64,000 bases of DNA from Atherix ibis (lineage: Eukaryota; Arthropoda; Insecta; Diptera; Athericidae). Below are positions 11,587 to 25,099 of this stretch, piece after piece; position 1 is the first letter of the stretch; the number at the start of each line of letters is the position of its first letter. The position numbers were made by a program, and so were the translations under genes. The notes beneath the pieces are model-generated. The model saw only the letters and a program-made list of their open reading frames with translations. It was not told the DNA's origin and ran no database searches. The stretch spans positions 55,343,020-55,407,019 of the forward strand of contig OY282607.1 of the NCBI GenBank assembly GCA_958298945.1, in the 5' to 3' direction.

Positions 11587-13055
11587 CACGGAGTAGGGAT
11601 GAGAACGAAGCCGGTCTCCTTTCTTTCTCACTCCCTACACAGTTGTCGGCCATCATTATTGTTTATACATCAAGTGTAGTAGTAACGTTGACAATTATTA
11701 TTTTGCTATCTCAGTGTGCCGGTCTCCTTTCTTTCTCACTCCCTACACAGTTGTCGGCCATCATTATTGTTTATACATCAAGTGTAGTAGTAACGTTGAC
11801 AATTATCATTTTGCTATCTCAGTGTAACTCTCATATAAACTTTTAATCATTCCTATTTTATCAATAATAATTAAATTATCAATTTTGAGTGTATTTTGCA
11901 CGATTAGTTTATCAAGTGATTTTATAACCACAAAAGTACTCAACACGTGACACGAGCTTCCAATAACAACGGATTTTGTGTTGTAAGTATACTTTTTTTT
12001 ATTTATATCGAAAATGTTGTTGATCTTATGAAAATCTTAATTCACGGAGTAGGGATGAGAACGAAGCCGGTCTCCTTTCTTTCTCACTCCCTACACAGTT
12101 GTCGGCCATCATTATTGTTTATACATCAAGTGTAGTAGTAACGTTGACAATTATTATTTTGCTATCTCAGTGTGCCGGTCTCCTTTCTTTCTCACTCCCT
12201 ACACAGTTGTCGGCCATCATTATTGTTTATACATCAAGTGTAGTAGTAACGTTGACAATTATTATTTTGCTATCTCAGTGTGCCGGTCTCCTTTCTTTCT
12301 CACTCCCTACACAGTTGTCGGCCATCATTATTGTTTATACATCAAGTGTAGTAGTAACGTTGACAATTATTATTTTGCTATCTCAGTGTAACTCTCATAT
12401 AAACTTTTAATCATTCCTATTTTATCAATAATAATTAAATTATCAATTTTGAGTGTATTTTGCACGATTAGTTTATCAAGTGATTTTATAACCACAAAAG
12501 TACTCAACACGTGACACGAGCTTCCAATAACAACGGATTTTGTGTTGTAAGTATAATTTTTTTTATTTATATCGAAAATGTTGTTGATCTTATGAAAATC
12601 TTAATTCACGGAGTAGGGATGAGAACGAAGCCGGTCTCCTTTCTTTCTCACTCCCTACACAGTTGTCGGCCATCATTATTGTTTATACATCAAGTGTAGT
12701 AGTAACGTTGACAATTATTATTTTGCTATCTCAGTGTGCCGGTCTCCTTTCTTTCTCACTCCCTACACAGTTGTCGGCCATCATTATTGTTTATACATCA
12801 AGTGTAGTAGTAACGTTGACAATTATCATTTTGCTATCTCAGTGTAACTCTCATATAAACTTTTAATCATTCCTATTTTATCAATAATAATTAAATTATC
12901 AATTTTGAGTGTATTTTGCACGATTAGTTTATCAAGTGATTTTATAACCACAAAAGTACTCAACACGTGACACGAGCTTCCAATAACAACGGATTTTGTG
13001 TTGTAAGTATACTTTTTTTTATTTATATCGAAAATGTTGTTGATCTTATGAAAAT
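11587..13055 (+). repeat. Triplicated leader/promoter-like module, Helitron copy 1
   Basis: Three direct repeats start at CACGGAGTAGGGATGAGAAC: 11587-12042 (456 bp), 12043-12606 (564 bp) and 12607-13055 (449 bp). Within them a 108-bp subunit beginning CCGGTCTCC occurs 2, 3 and 2 times (11611, 11719; 12067, 12175, 12283; 12631, 12739). Each subunit ends CTATCTCAGTGT, close to the insect initiator consensus. Each long repeat also carries an E-box (CACGTG) and a splice donor GTAAGTAT (11983, 12547, 13003). I infer three alternative first exons splicing to one acceptor at 13386. Open frames in the 108-bp repeats are by-products of a period divisible by three. Confidence 0.75.
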
Positions 13056-13386
13056 GTAATTTTAATTTAATTTTATTAAAAAAATGTAATTGAACAATTA
13101 AGATTTTCATAGTTTCCAAAAATTCAATCATTATGAATCTTTATTTTGAAATGTCAATGGAAATATTGGTTGTATGAAAAAATTATAAGAGACAATGTTT
13201 TCATAAAATTTAATTTTTTAGTTTTGTTTGAAAAATTTTTCCATAAAACTTATATTTTTGTTAAACTTTCATAAATTAAAACTAATCATTTCAAAACTGT
13301 GGCAAAAATCCTGGCCCTAATTATACTTTTAACATTTTTCATCATTAAGTAATTTCAATAATTCTATTTATGTGTGTTTTGTACAG
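13003..13386 (+). other. Predicted 5'UTR intron, Helitron copy 1
   Basis: Donor GTAAGT at 13003 and acceptor TTTTGTACAG ending at 13386, six bases before the ATG at 13393. The intervening 384 bp are AT-rich and have no homology. The same donor occurs in the two upstream repeats. Copy 2 equivalent: 20099-20482. Confidence 0.5.
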
Positions 13387-13392
13387 TGAGCA

Positions 13393-16300
13393 ATGCCAAG
13401 AAAACGCAAAGGGGCTGATTTGAGCCGTAATACAAGTAAGTCTCGAAACTTGCGAAATAGAAGATCCGAAAGAAACGAAGAAGAAATCCAGCAACAAAAT
13501 ACTGATGCACGTGTCAGAATGGCGCAATTGCATCAAGAAGAGCCAGACGATACACGAGCTGAACGCAATGAAGTCAGAAGATTAGAACAACGACAATCAC
13601 GCCGTTTCACAGTCAATAGACGCAGAACAAATGACCAACAACGACAACAGGTACATCGAGCATTTATATCTGATTCGTTCCTGCGTCTAGCATTCCAGTA
13701 TGAGCCCGATATTGAATATTATGCTCATTCAAAAGTGGTAATTGGTGCTATGGACAAGAAATGTCCGCATTGTCATGCTCTAAAATTCAAAAATGAGCCA
13801 GCTGGGATGTGTTGCGCGTCAGGAAAAGTGCAACTACCTGAAATTGAAACACCACCTGAACCATTGAACGGCTTACTTATCGGCACGTATTCAGATTCTA
13901 ACGTGCTCCTGAAGTCAATTCGAAGATTCAATTCATGCTTTCAAATGACATCGTTCGGTGCAACAGAAATAGTTCGAAATACTAATGCAAATGCTCAACA
14001 ATTCAATTCTACATTCAAAATCAGAGGCCAAGTTTATCATAAAATGGGCTCACTGCTGCCAATGCCAAACGAACCACATAAATTTTTACAAATCTACTTT
14101 ATGGGCGGCGAGGATTCCGGAAACGCACTTGCCAATCGCGTGAATGCACGTTGTGATTATAATAACCTTGATTCACTTTATGCCAGGCGCATCGTCAGTG
14201 AGCTAGATGCTCTTTTGAACGAGCACAACGAGTTGTTGAAAATATTCAAATCACATATGCACCAATTACAAAGCGATAATCACGCTATCGTCATTAATCC
14301 TGATAAAACACCAGCTGGAGAGCATATTCGTAGATTCAATGCACCCGTTGTTGATGATGTTGCTGGAATCATGGTTGGCGATTGTACAGCTGCACGAGAA
14401 ATTGTGATTCGTAGAAGAAATAATAATCTTCAGTTCATTGCTGACACACATCGTTCATATGACGCTCTCCAATATCCGCTAATATTTTGGAAGGGACAAG
14501 ACGGATATTGCATAAACATAAAACAACGAGATCCCGTATCAGGTACTTCATTGATTATTAATTTGATCATTAATCATTTAACAAAACAATTAAATTATTG
14601 AACGTAATAAATTTAAATTAATTTTTATGAATAAATTACAGGAGCTGAAACAAACAAGAACGTTAGCTCAAAGGATTATTATGCGTACCGATTAATGATT
14701 AGACGTGGCCTGGACAACGTCATTTTACGATGTCGTGAGCTTTGTCAACAATTCATGGTCGACATGTACGCGAAGATTGAGAGCGAACGACTACGATACT
14801 TACGATATAATCAACAAAAGCTGCGCGCGGAAGAGTACATTCATTTGCGAGACGCTATCAACAACAACGCCGACGTCGCCGAAATTGGTAACCATGTCAT
14901 TTTACCATCATCGTACGTAGGCAGTCCACGTCATATGCAAGAATATATACAGGATGCTCTGACTTTCGTGCGCGAATATGGACGACCATGTTTATTTATC
15001 ACGTTCACATGTAATCCAAAATGGCCAGAGATTACATCTTTGCTACTGCCTGGCCAAAATGCAATACATCGCCATGACATTACAGCACGTGTGTTCAGAC
15101 AAAAGTTGAAGTCTTTAATAAGTTTCATTACTAAATCACATGTATTCGGTCCCACACGTTGCTGGATGTATTCGGTTGAGTGGCAAAAGCGAGGATTACC
15201 TCATGCACACATTTTGGTTTGGTTCATCGACAAAATCCGTCCTGAAGAAATCGATAGTATCATTTCTGCTGAAATTCCAGATCCATCCACTGACCAACTG
15301 CTGTTTGATATTGTTACAACAAACATGATTCATGGTCCATGTGGTACTCTTAATAGTTCATCGCCTTGCATGGCTGATGGAAAATGTACTAAAAATTTCC
15401 CTAAAGATTTTACCAATGATACGGTCACAAATGTCGACGGATACCCAATATATCGTCGAAGAAATCCTGAAAATGGCGGACAATCATTTATTAAAAATAT
15501 CATCAACACAGACATTGATATTGACAATCGTTGGGTGGTGCCATATTCGCCTCTGCTGAGCAAGACATATAATGCTCATATTAATGTTGAGTTCTGCAGT
15601 TCTGTGAAGAGCATCAAATACATTTGCAAGTATGTCCATAAAGGCAGTGATATGGCTGTGTTTAGAGTGGAAAATACTAATGTGAATGCTCCTCCAATGA
15701 ATAAAAACGATGAAATAACGCTCTACCAAATTGGTCGGTACATCAGCTCCAATGAAGCTGCTTGGCGTATCTTTGGTTTTCCAATTCATGAACGGGATCC
15801 AGCAGTTGTTCAGTTAGCCATCCATCTTGAAAACGGTCAGCGTGTATTTTTCACGAACGAGACAGCGATTGATCGTGCAATAAATCCACCTAAAACTACA
15901 CTCACTGCATTTTTTGAATTGTGTAATCGTGCGGATGATTTTGGTGCCTTTGCACGAACATTACTCTATTCACAAGTACCACGCTATTTCACATGGACTC
16001 AAATAAAAACATGGATGCCCCGCAAGCAAGGCTCACCAGTTGCTGCATGTCTCAATTTATTTAAATCAAACGCCTTGGGGCGATTATTTACAGTCAATCC
16101 AAGACACACTGAGTGCTTTTATCTTCGACTGTTGTTGGTTAATGTTACTGGCCCATTATCATTTCAAGATATACGTAAAGTGAATGGGCAACAATATCCA
16201 ACGTATAAAGATGCATGCCTTGCACTCGGCTTGCTGGAAGACGACAACCAGTGGGAATGCATGCTTGCTGAAGCTGCATTGAACTGTACAGCAATACAAA

Positions 16301-18003
16301 TTCGTCTACTATTCGCTATAGTGTTAACTACATGTTTCCCAGCCCGAGCACAGATATTATGGGAAAATCACAAAGATTCAATGACTGATGATATATTGCA
16401 TCAACATCGTATACGGTGCCACGATCTAACCATAACATTCAGCGACGAAATGTACAATGAAGCATTGATTGCTATTGAGGATCTTTGCATTGTCATTGCC
16501 AACTTACCACTTAGTAATTTCGGTATGAATTCGCCAAATCGAACTGCATCTGATTTAATGAATACTGAAATGAATCGTGAACTGCAGTACAGTACTGTAG
16601 AAATGGCAGCGATTGTTGCCCGCAATGTCCCACTAATGAATGAGGAACAAAGAACCATTTATGATCGCATTATGCTCGCAGTTTCAGCTGGACAAGGTGG
16701 GTTCTTCTTTTTGGATGCACCGGGTGGAACTGGCAAAACATTCGTTATTTCGCTAATTCTTGCTGAAATACGATCAAATAATGGCATCGCATTGGCCGTT
16801 GCATCATCGGGCATTGCAGCAACTTTATTGGATGGAGGTAGAACAGCTCATTCAGTATTTAAGCTGCCACTAAATATTCAGAATAACCCTGACGCAGTAT
16901 GCAACATTAAGAAACAATCGTCCATGGCCACTGTGCTGAAACGGTGTAAAATTATTATTTGGGATGAATGTACTATGGCACACAAACATTCACTTGAGGC
17001 GTTGAACAGGACATTGAAAGATATTAAAAACAGTGACAAACTATTTGGCGGAACTCTGTTGGTCCTTTCAGGTGATTTCAGACAAACACTTCCAGTCATT
17101 CCACGTTCAACATACGCTGATGAGATCAACGCTTGCTTAAAATCATCTCCATTGTGGCGTAATGTTGAAAAATTACAGCTAAAAATAAATATGCGCGTTC
17201 AAATGCTTCAAGATCCATCCGCTGAAACATTTTCAAAACAACTCTTAGATATCGGTGATGGAAAAGTTGCTATAGATGAAACTGGATACGTAAAATTACC
17301 GACCGATTTCTGCACAATCGCTGATTCGCAAGATACTCTCATTGAACAAATATTTCCCGATGTACACACACAGTACATAAATCATGAGTGGCTTGCAGAA
17401 AGAGCGATTTTAGCGGCAAAAAATGTAGACGTTGACAATTTAAATCTGAAGATACAAATGTTGTTGCCAGGGAACTTGGTATCATATAAATCTATTGATA
17501 CAGTTTGCGACGACAGCGAAGCAGTAAATTTTCCCACAGAGTTTTTGAACTCACTGGATTTGCCAGGCATGCCACCGCATAATTTACAATTAAAGGTTGG
17601 ATCTCCAATTATCTTGCTTCGTAATTTGAACCCGCCCCGGCTGTGCAACGGTACGCGATTAGTCATTCAAAAATTAATGAAAAACGTGATCGAAGCCAGA
17701 ATTTTAAATGGCAAGCTCAGAGGTGAAAATATACTCATACCACGGATTCCTATTATACCTACAGATGTGCCAATTCAATTCAAACGTATTCAGTTTCCGA
17801 TTAGATTGGCATTTGCAATGACTATCAACAAATCCCAAGGTCAAACGATGTCTGTTTGTGGATTAGATTTGAGAACACCATGTTTTTCACACGGACAATT
17901 ATACGTGGCATGCTCTCGAGTGGGTAAACCATCCAGTTTGTTTGTGTTAGCTAGAGATGGACTAACAAAAAATATTGTTCACGCTATAGCATTAAGAGAT
18001 TGA
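13393..18003 (+). CDS. Helitron Rep/PIF1-helicase transposase, copy 1
   Basis: Replicates and moves the element by rolling-circle DNA strand transfer. Two exons, 13393-14542 and 14642-18003, flank a 99-bp GT-AG intron (14543-14641). Splicing restores the conserved DPVSGAETNKN junction and gives about 1503 aa. In order: a basic N-terminus; a CxxC segment MDKKCPHCHALKF; a Helitron_like_N region; the HUH nuclease motif GLPHAHILVW near residue 570; the two-tyrosine motif KYICKYVHKG; Walker A APGGTGKT near 1075; Walker B IIWDECTMAH; SGDFRQTLPV; and the C-terminal INKSQGQT...VACSRVG of PIF1-like SF1B helicases. All key motifs are present and no stop or frameshift remains after splicing. ATG chosen because it follows the acceptor directly. 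Glycine and proline at ENGGQSF and YSPLL match the family consensus, unlike copy 2. Confidence 0.93.
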
Positions 18004-18258
18004 TATTGTTTAATAGTGTTACTGTCGTAATTGTTTAATTAATGATATATAATTTTAAGGAATAAATTATAATAACTTAAAAATAATGTTTGCCTTTTGT
18101 TATTTTTATATTCCCTCATCGTTCACAGCGCTCCATGCTTATTTCACGCATATACCACATTCTTACATATATACAATATACATATTCTAACATACATACA
18201 TACTTACAATAAGTAAGCTATTTTGTGTCTACACTAGAAATGACTAGGAAATTATTTA

Positions 18259-18290
18259 TATGGCAAAACAACGTTTACCGGGTCAGCTAG
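18259..18290 (+). terminator. Helitron copy 1 3' hairpin and CTAG terminus
   Basis: The stem GGCAAA (18262-18267) pairs with TTTACC (18274-18279) around ACAACG, with one C-A mismatch, then GGGTCAG and the terminal CTAG (18287-18290). In Helitrons this hairpin helps define the 3' cleavage point. The mismatch is shared by copy 2. Confidence 0.7.
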
Positions 18291-18682
18291 TCTAATATAT
18301 AAAATTCTCGTGTCACAGTTTTCGTTCCCATACTCCTCCGAAACGGCTTGACCGATTCTCATGAAATTTTGTGAGCGTATTGAGTAGGTCTGAGAATCGG
18401 CCAACATCTATTTTTCATCCCCCTAAATGTTAGGGGTAGTCCACCCCTGAATTTTTTTTTTTATTTTTTAGACAAAATTTTTAATTTCTATTTTTTTATG
18501 ATACAACATACAAAAATACATACAATCCTTAATTTTTACCCTTCAACGATCAACCCTCATTTTTTAATAGCCATTTTAGTAATTTAATCATTTTTTATCT
18601 CCGGTCGAAAACTGATCAATCGTCATTTAATTAGTTAACCTCGCCAGATGTCTTCAGGTGTCACTTCTGACCCAGTAAACAG

Positions 18683-20151
18683 CACGGAGTAGGGATGAGA
18701 ACGAAGCCGGTCTCCTTTCTTTCTCACTCCCTACACAGTTGTCGGCCATCATTATTGTTTATACATCAAGTGTAGTAGTAACGTTGACAATTATTATTTT
18801 GCTATCTCAGTGTGCCGGCCTCCTTTCTTTCTCACTCCCTACACAGTTGTCGGCCATCATTATTGTTTATACATCAAGTGTAGTAGTAACGTTGACAATT
18901 ATCATTTTGCTATCTCAGTGTAACTCTCATATAAACTTTTAATCATTCCTATTTTATCAATAATAATTAAATTATCAATTTTGAGTGTATTTTGCACGAT
19001 TAGTTTATCAAGTGATTTTATAACCACAAAAGTACTCAACACGTGACACGAGCTTCCAATAACAACGGATTTTGTGTTGTAAGTATACTTTTTTTTATTT
19101 ATATCGAAAATGTTGTTGATCTTATGAAAATCTTAATTCACGGAGTAGGGATGAGAACGAAGCCGGTCTCCTTTCTTTCTCACTCCCTACACAGTTGTCG
19201 GCCATCATTATTGTTTATACATCAAGTGTAGTAGTAACGTTGACAATTATTATTTTGCTATCTCAGTGTGCCGGTCTCCTTTCTTTCTCACTCCCTACAC
19301 AGTTGTCGGCCATCATTATTGTTTATACATCAAGTGTAGTAGTAACGTTGACAATTATTATTTTGCTATCTCAGTGTGCCGGTCTCCTTTCTTTCTCACT
19401 CCCTACACAGTTGTCGGCCATCATTATTGTTTATACATCAAGTGTAGTAGTAACGTTGACAATTATTATTTTGCTATCTCAGTGTAACTCTCATATAAAC
19501 TTTTAATCATTCCTATTTTATCAATAATAATTAAATTATCAATTTTGAGTGTATTTTGCACGATTAGTTTATCAAGTGATTTTATAACCACAAAAGTACT
19601 CAACACGTGACACGAGCTTCCAATAACAACGGATTTTGTGTTGTAAGTATAATTTTTTTTATTTATATCGAAAATGTTGTTGATCTTATGAAAATCTTAA
19701 TTCACGGAGTAGGGATGAGAACGAAGCCGGTCTCCTTTCTTTCTCACTCCCTACACAGTTGTCGGCCATCATTATTGTTTATACATCAAGTGTAGTAGTA
19801 ACGTTGACAATTATTATTTTGCTATCTCAGTGTGCCGGTCTCCTTTCTTTCTCACTCACTACACAGTTGTCGGCCATCATTATTGTTTATACATCAAGTG
19901 TAGTAGTAACGTTGACAATTATCATTTTGCTATCTCAGTGTAACTCTCATATAAACTTTTAATCATTCCTATTTTATCAATAATAATTAAATTATCAATT
20001 TTGAGTGTATTTTGCACGATTAGTTTATCAAGTGATTTTATAACCACAAAAGTACTCAACACGTGACACGAGCTTCCAATAACAACGGATTTTGTGTTGT
20101 AAGTATACTTTTTTTTATTTATATCGAAAATGTTGTTGATCTTATGAAAAT
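18683..20151 (+). repeat. Triplicated leader/promoter-like module, Helitron copy 2
   Basis: Same three-part architecture as in copy 1, shifted by 7096 bp: long repeats at 18683, 19139 and 19703, with 2, 3 and 2 of the 108-bp subunits. Two of the four inter-copy differences fall here (18819 and 19858). Splice donors lie at 19079, 19643 and 20099. Confidence 0.75.
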
Positions 20152-20488
20152 GTAATTTTAATTTAATTTTATTAAAAAAATGTAATTGAACAATTAAGAT
20201 TTTCATAGTTTCCAAAAATTCAATCATTATGAATCTTTATTTTGAAATGTCAATGGAAATATTGGTTGTATGAAAAAATTATAAGAGACAATGTTTTCAT
20301 AAAATTTAATTTTTTAGTTTTGTTTGAAAAATTTTTCCATAAAACTTATATTTTTGTTAAACTTTCATAAATTAAAACTAATCATTTCAAAACTGTGGCA
20401 AAAATCCTGGCCCTAATTATACTTTTAACATTTTTCATCATTAAGTAATTTCAATAATTCTATTTATGTGTGTTTTGTACAGTGAGCA

Positions 20489-23400
20489 ATGCCAAGAAAA
20501 CGCAAAGGGGCTGATTTGAGCCGTAATACAAGTAAGTCTCGAAACTTGCGAAATAGAAGATCCGAAAGAAACGAAGAAGAAATCCAGCAACAAAATACTG
20601 ATGCACGTGTCAGAATGGCGCAATTGCATCAAGAAGAGCCAGACGATACACGAGCTGAACGCAATGAAGTCAGAAGATTAGAACAACGACAATCACGCCG
20701 TTTCACAGTCAATAGACGCAGAACAAATGACCAACAACGACAACAGGTACATCGAGCATTTATATCTGATTCGTTCCTGCGTCTAGCATTCCAGTATGAG
20801 CCCGATATTGAATATTATGCTCATTCAAAAGTGGTAATTGGTGCTATGGACAAGAAATGTCCGCATTGTCATGCTCTAAAATTCAAAAATGAGCCAGCTG
20901 GGATGTGTTGCGCGTCAGGAAAAGTGCAACTACCTGAAATTGAAACACCACCTGAACCATTGAACGGCTTACTTATCGGCACGTATTCAGATTCTAACGT
21001 GCTCCTGAAGTCAATTCGAAGATTCAATTCATGCTTTCAAATGACATCGTTCGGTGCAACAGAAATAGTTCGAAATACTAATGCAAATGCTCAACAATTC
21101 AATTCTACATTCAAAATCAGAGGCCAAGTTTATCATAAAATGGGCTCACTGCTGCCAATGCCAAACGAACCACATAAATTTTTACAAATCTACTTTATGG
21201 GCGGCGAGGATTCCGGAAACGCACTTGCCAATCGCGTGAATGCACGTTGTGATTATAATAACCTTGATTCACTTTATGCCAGGCGCATCGTCAGTGAGCT
21301 AGATGCTCTTTTGAACGAGCACAACGAGTTGTTGAAAATATTCAAATCACATATGCACCAATTACAAAGCGATAATCACGCTATCGTCATTAATCCTGAT
21401 AAAACACCAGCTGGAGAGCATATTCGTAGATTCAATGCACCCGTTGTTGATGATGTTGCTGGAATCATGGTTGGCGATTGTACAGCTGCACGAGAAATTG
21501 TGATTCGTAGAAGAAATAATAATCTTCAGTTCATTGCTGACACACATCGTTCATATGACGCTCTCCAATATCCGCTAATATTTTGGAAGGGACAAGACGG
21601 ATATTGCATAAACATAAAACAACGAGATCCCGTATCAGGTACTTCATTGATTATTAATTTGATCATTAATCATTTAACAAAACAATTAAATTATTGAACG
21701 TAATAAATTTAAATTAATTTTTATGAATAAATTACAGGAGCTGAAACAAACAAGAACGTTAGCTCAAAGGATTATTATGCGTACCGATTAATGATTAGAC
21801 GTGGCCTGGACAACGTCATTTTACGATGTCGTGAGCTTTGTCAACAATTCATGGTCGACATGTACGCGAAGATTGAGAGCGAACGACTACGATACTTACG
21901 ATATAATCAACAAAAGCTGCGCGCGGAAGAGTACATTCATTTGCGAGACGCTATCAACAACAACGCCGACGTCGCCGAAATTGGTAACCATGTCATTTTA
22001 CCATCATCGTACGTAGGCAGTCCACGTCATATGCAAGAATATATACAGGATGCTCTGACTTTCGTGCGCGAATATGGACGACCATGTTTATTTATCACGT
22101 TCACATGTAATCCAAAATGGCCAGAGATTACATCTTTGCTACTGCCTGGCCAAAATGCAATACATCGCCATGACATTACAGCACGTGTGTTCAGACAAAA
22201 GTTGAAGTCTTTAATAAGTTTCATTACTAAATCACATGTATTCGGTCCCACACGTTGCTGGATGTATTCGGTTGAGTGGCAAAAGCGAGGATTACCTCAT
22301 GCACACATTTTGGTTTGGTTCATCGACAAAATCCGTCCTGAAGAAATCGATAGTATCATTTCTGCTGAAATTCCAGATCCATCCACTGACCAACTGCTGT
22401 TTGATATTGTTACAACAAACATGATTCATGGTCCATGTGGTACTCTTAATAGTTCATCGCCTTGCATGGCTGATGGAAAATGTACTAAAAATTTCCCTAA
22501 AGATTTTACCAATGATACGGTCACAAATGTCGACGGATACCCAATATATCGTCGAAGAAATCCTGAAAATTGCGGACAATCATTTATTAAAAATATCATC
22601 AACACAGACATTGATATTGACAATCGTTGGGTGGTGCCATATTCGACTCTGCTGAGCAAGACATATAATGCTCATATTAATGTTGAGTTCTGCAGTTCTG
22701 TGAAGAGCATCAAATACATTTGCAAGTATGTCCATAAAGGCAGTGATATGGCTGTGTTTAGAGTGGAAAATACTAATGTGAATGCTCCTCCAATGAATAA
22801 AAACGATGAAATAACGCTCTACCAAATTGGTCGGTACATCAGCTCCAATGAAGCTGCTTGGCGTATCTTTGGTTTTCCAATTCATGAACGGGATCCAGCA
22901 GTTGTTCAGTTAGCCATCCATCTTGAAAACGGTCAGCGTGTATTTTTCACGAACGAGACAGCGATTGATCGTGCAATAAATCCACCTAAAACTACACTCA
23001 CTGCATTTTTTGAATTGTGTAATCGTGCGGATGATTTTGGTGCCTTTGCACGAACATTACTCTATTCACAAGTACCACGCTATTTCACATGGACTCAAAT
23101 AAAAACATGGATGCCCCGCAAGCAAGGCTCACCAGTTGCTGCATGTCTCAATTTATTTAAATCAAACGCCTTGGGGCGATTATTTACAGTCAATCCAAGA
23201 CACACTGAGTGCTTTTATCTTCGACTGTTGTTGGTTAATGTTACTGGCCCATTATCATTTCAAGATATACGTAAAGTGAATGGGCAACAATATCCAACGT
23301 ATAAAGATGCATGCCTTGCACTCGGCTTGCTGGAAGACGACAACCAGTGGGAATGCATGCTTGCTGAAGCTGCATTGAACTGTACAGCAATACAAATTCG

Positions 23401-25099
23401 TCTACTATTCGCTATAGTGTTAACTACATGTTTCCCAGCCCGAGCACAGATATTATGGGAAAATCACAAAGATTCAATGACTGATGATATATTGCATCAA
23501 CATCGTATACGGTGCCACGATCTAACCATAACATTCAGCGACGAAATGTACAATGAAGCATTGATTGCTATTGAGGATCTTTGCATTGTCATTGCCAACT
23601 TACCACTTAGTAATTTCGGTATGAATTCGCCAAATCGAACTGCATCTGATTTAATGAATACTGAAATGAATCGTGAACTGCAGTACAGTACTGTAGAAAT
23701 GGCAGCGATTGTTGCCCGCAATGTCCCACTAATGAATGAGGAACAAAGAACCATTTATGATCGCATTATGCTCGCAGTTTCAGCTGGACAAGGTGGGTTC
23801 TTCTTTTTGGATGCACCGGGTGGAACTGGCAAAACATTCGTTATTTCGCTAATTCTTGCTGAAATACGATCAAATAATGGCATCGCATTGGCCGTTGCAT
23901 CATCGGGCATTGCAGCAACTTTATTGGATGGAGGTAGAACAGCTCATTCAGTATTTAAGCTGCCACTAAATATTCAGAATAACCCTGACGCAGTATGCAA
24001 CATTAAGAAACAATCGTCCATGGCCACTGTGCTGAAACGGTGTAAAATTATTATTTGGGATGAATGTACTATGGCACACAAACATTCACTTGAGGCGTTG
24101 AACAGGACATTGAAAGATATTAAAAACAGTGACAAACTATTTGGCGGAACTCTGTTGGTCCTTTCAGGTGATTTCAGACAAACACTTCCAGTCATTCCAC
24201 GTTCAACATACGCTGATGAGATCAACGCTTGCTTAAAATCATCTCCATTGTGGCGTAATGTTGAAAAATTACAGCTAAAAATAAATATGCGCGTTCAAAT
24301 GCTTCAAGATCCATCCGCTGAAACATTTTCAAAACAACTCTTAGATATCGGTGATGGAAAAGTTGCTATAGATGAAACTGGATACGTAAAATTACCGACC
24401 GATTTCTGCACAATCGCTGATTCGCAAGATACTCTCATTGAACAAATATTTCCCGATGTACACACACAGTACATAAATCATGAGTGGCTTGCAGAAAGAG
24501 CGATTTTAGCGGCAAAAAATGTAGACGTTGACAATTTAAATCTGAAGATACAAATGTTGTTGCCAGGGAACTTGGTATCATATAAATCTATTGATACAGT
24601 TTGCGACGACAGCGAAGCAGTAAATTTTCCCACAGAGTTTTTGAACTCACTGGATTTGCCAGGCATGCCACCGCATAATTTACAATTAAAGGTTGGATCT
24701 CCAATTATCTTGCTTCGTAATTTGAACCCGCCCCGGCTGTGCAACGGTACGCGATTAGTCATTCAAAAATTAATGAAAAACGTGATCGAAGCCAGAATTT
24801 TAAATGGCAAGCTCAGAGGTGAAAATATACTCATACCACGGATTCCTATTATACCTACAGATGTGCCAATTCAATTCAAACGTATTCAGTTTCCGATTAG
24901 ATTGGCATTTGCAATGACTATCAACAAATCCCAAGGTCAAACGATGTCTGTTTGTGGATTAGATTTGAGAACACCATGTTTTTCACACGGACAATTATAC
25001 GTGGCATGCTCTCGAGTGGGTAAACCATCCAGTTTGTTTGTGTTAGCTAGAGATGGACTAACAAAAAATATTGTTCACGCTATAGCATTAAGAGATTGA
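20489..25099 (+). CDS. Helitron Rep/PIF1-helicase transposase, copy 2
   Basis: Same gene as in copy 1: exons 20489-21638 and 21738-25099, intron 21639-21737, about 1503 aa, with HUH, two-Tyr, Walker A/B and C-terminal helicase motifs all unchanged. It differs by two amino acids between the HUH and two-Tyr motifs. Gly becomes Cys (ENCGQSF, base 22571) and Pro becomes Thr (YSTLL, base 22646). Both depart from residues usual in the family, so this copy may be weakened while copy 1 keeps the consensus. It is likewise free of stops and frameshifts. Confidence 0.92.

Larger units (their letters stand above)
11195..18290 (+). mobile_element. Autonomous Helitron, copy 1 (7096 bp)
   Basis: The 5' terminus is TC (TCTAATATATAAAATTCTCG) and the 3' terminus is CTAG preceded by a short hairpin. 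It is inserted between A (11194) and T (25387) with no target duplication. The uninterrupted site is seen at 8472/8473 and 38899/38900. Contents in order: 5' subterminal stem-loops (11256-11355), a triplicated leader (11587-13055), a 5'UTR intron (13003-13386, predicted) and a two-exon Rep/helicase gene (13393-18003). The last base of CTAG abuts the TC of a second identical-length copy. Near-identity of the copies and intact frames indicate recent activity. Confidence 0.95.

Noticed and set aside
11643..12410. Open frames in the Helitron leader predicting repeated hydrophobic 36-residue proteins
   Set aside because: They follow the 108-bp tandem unit (a multiple of three), begin at TTG rather than ATG, and are open in two frames. 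They lie in the promoter-like leader.
13393..14601. A separate 402-codon gene ahead of a 1102-codon gene
   Set aside because: The first frame's last 18 codons are intron. Splicing 14542 to 14642 restores a conserved Helitron junction, so both are one transposase.
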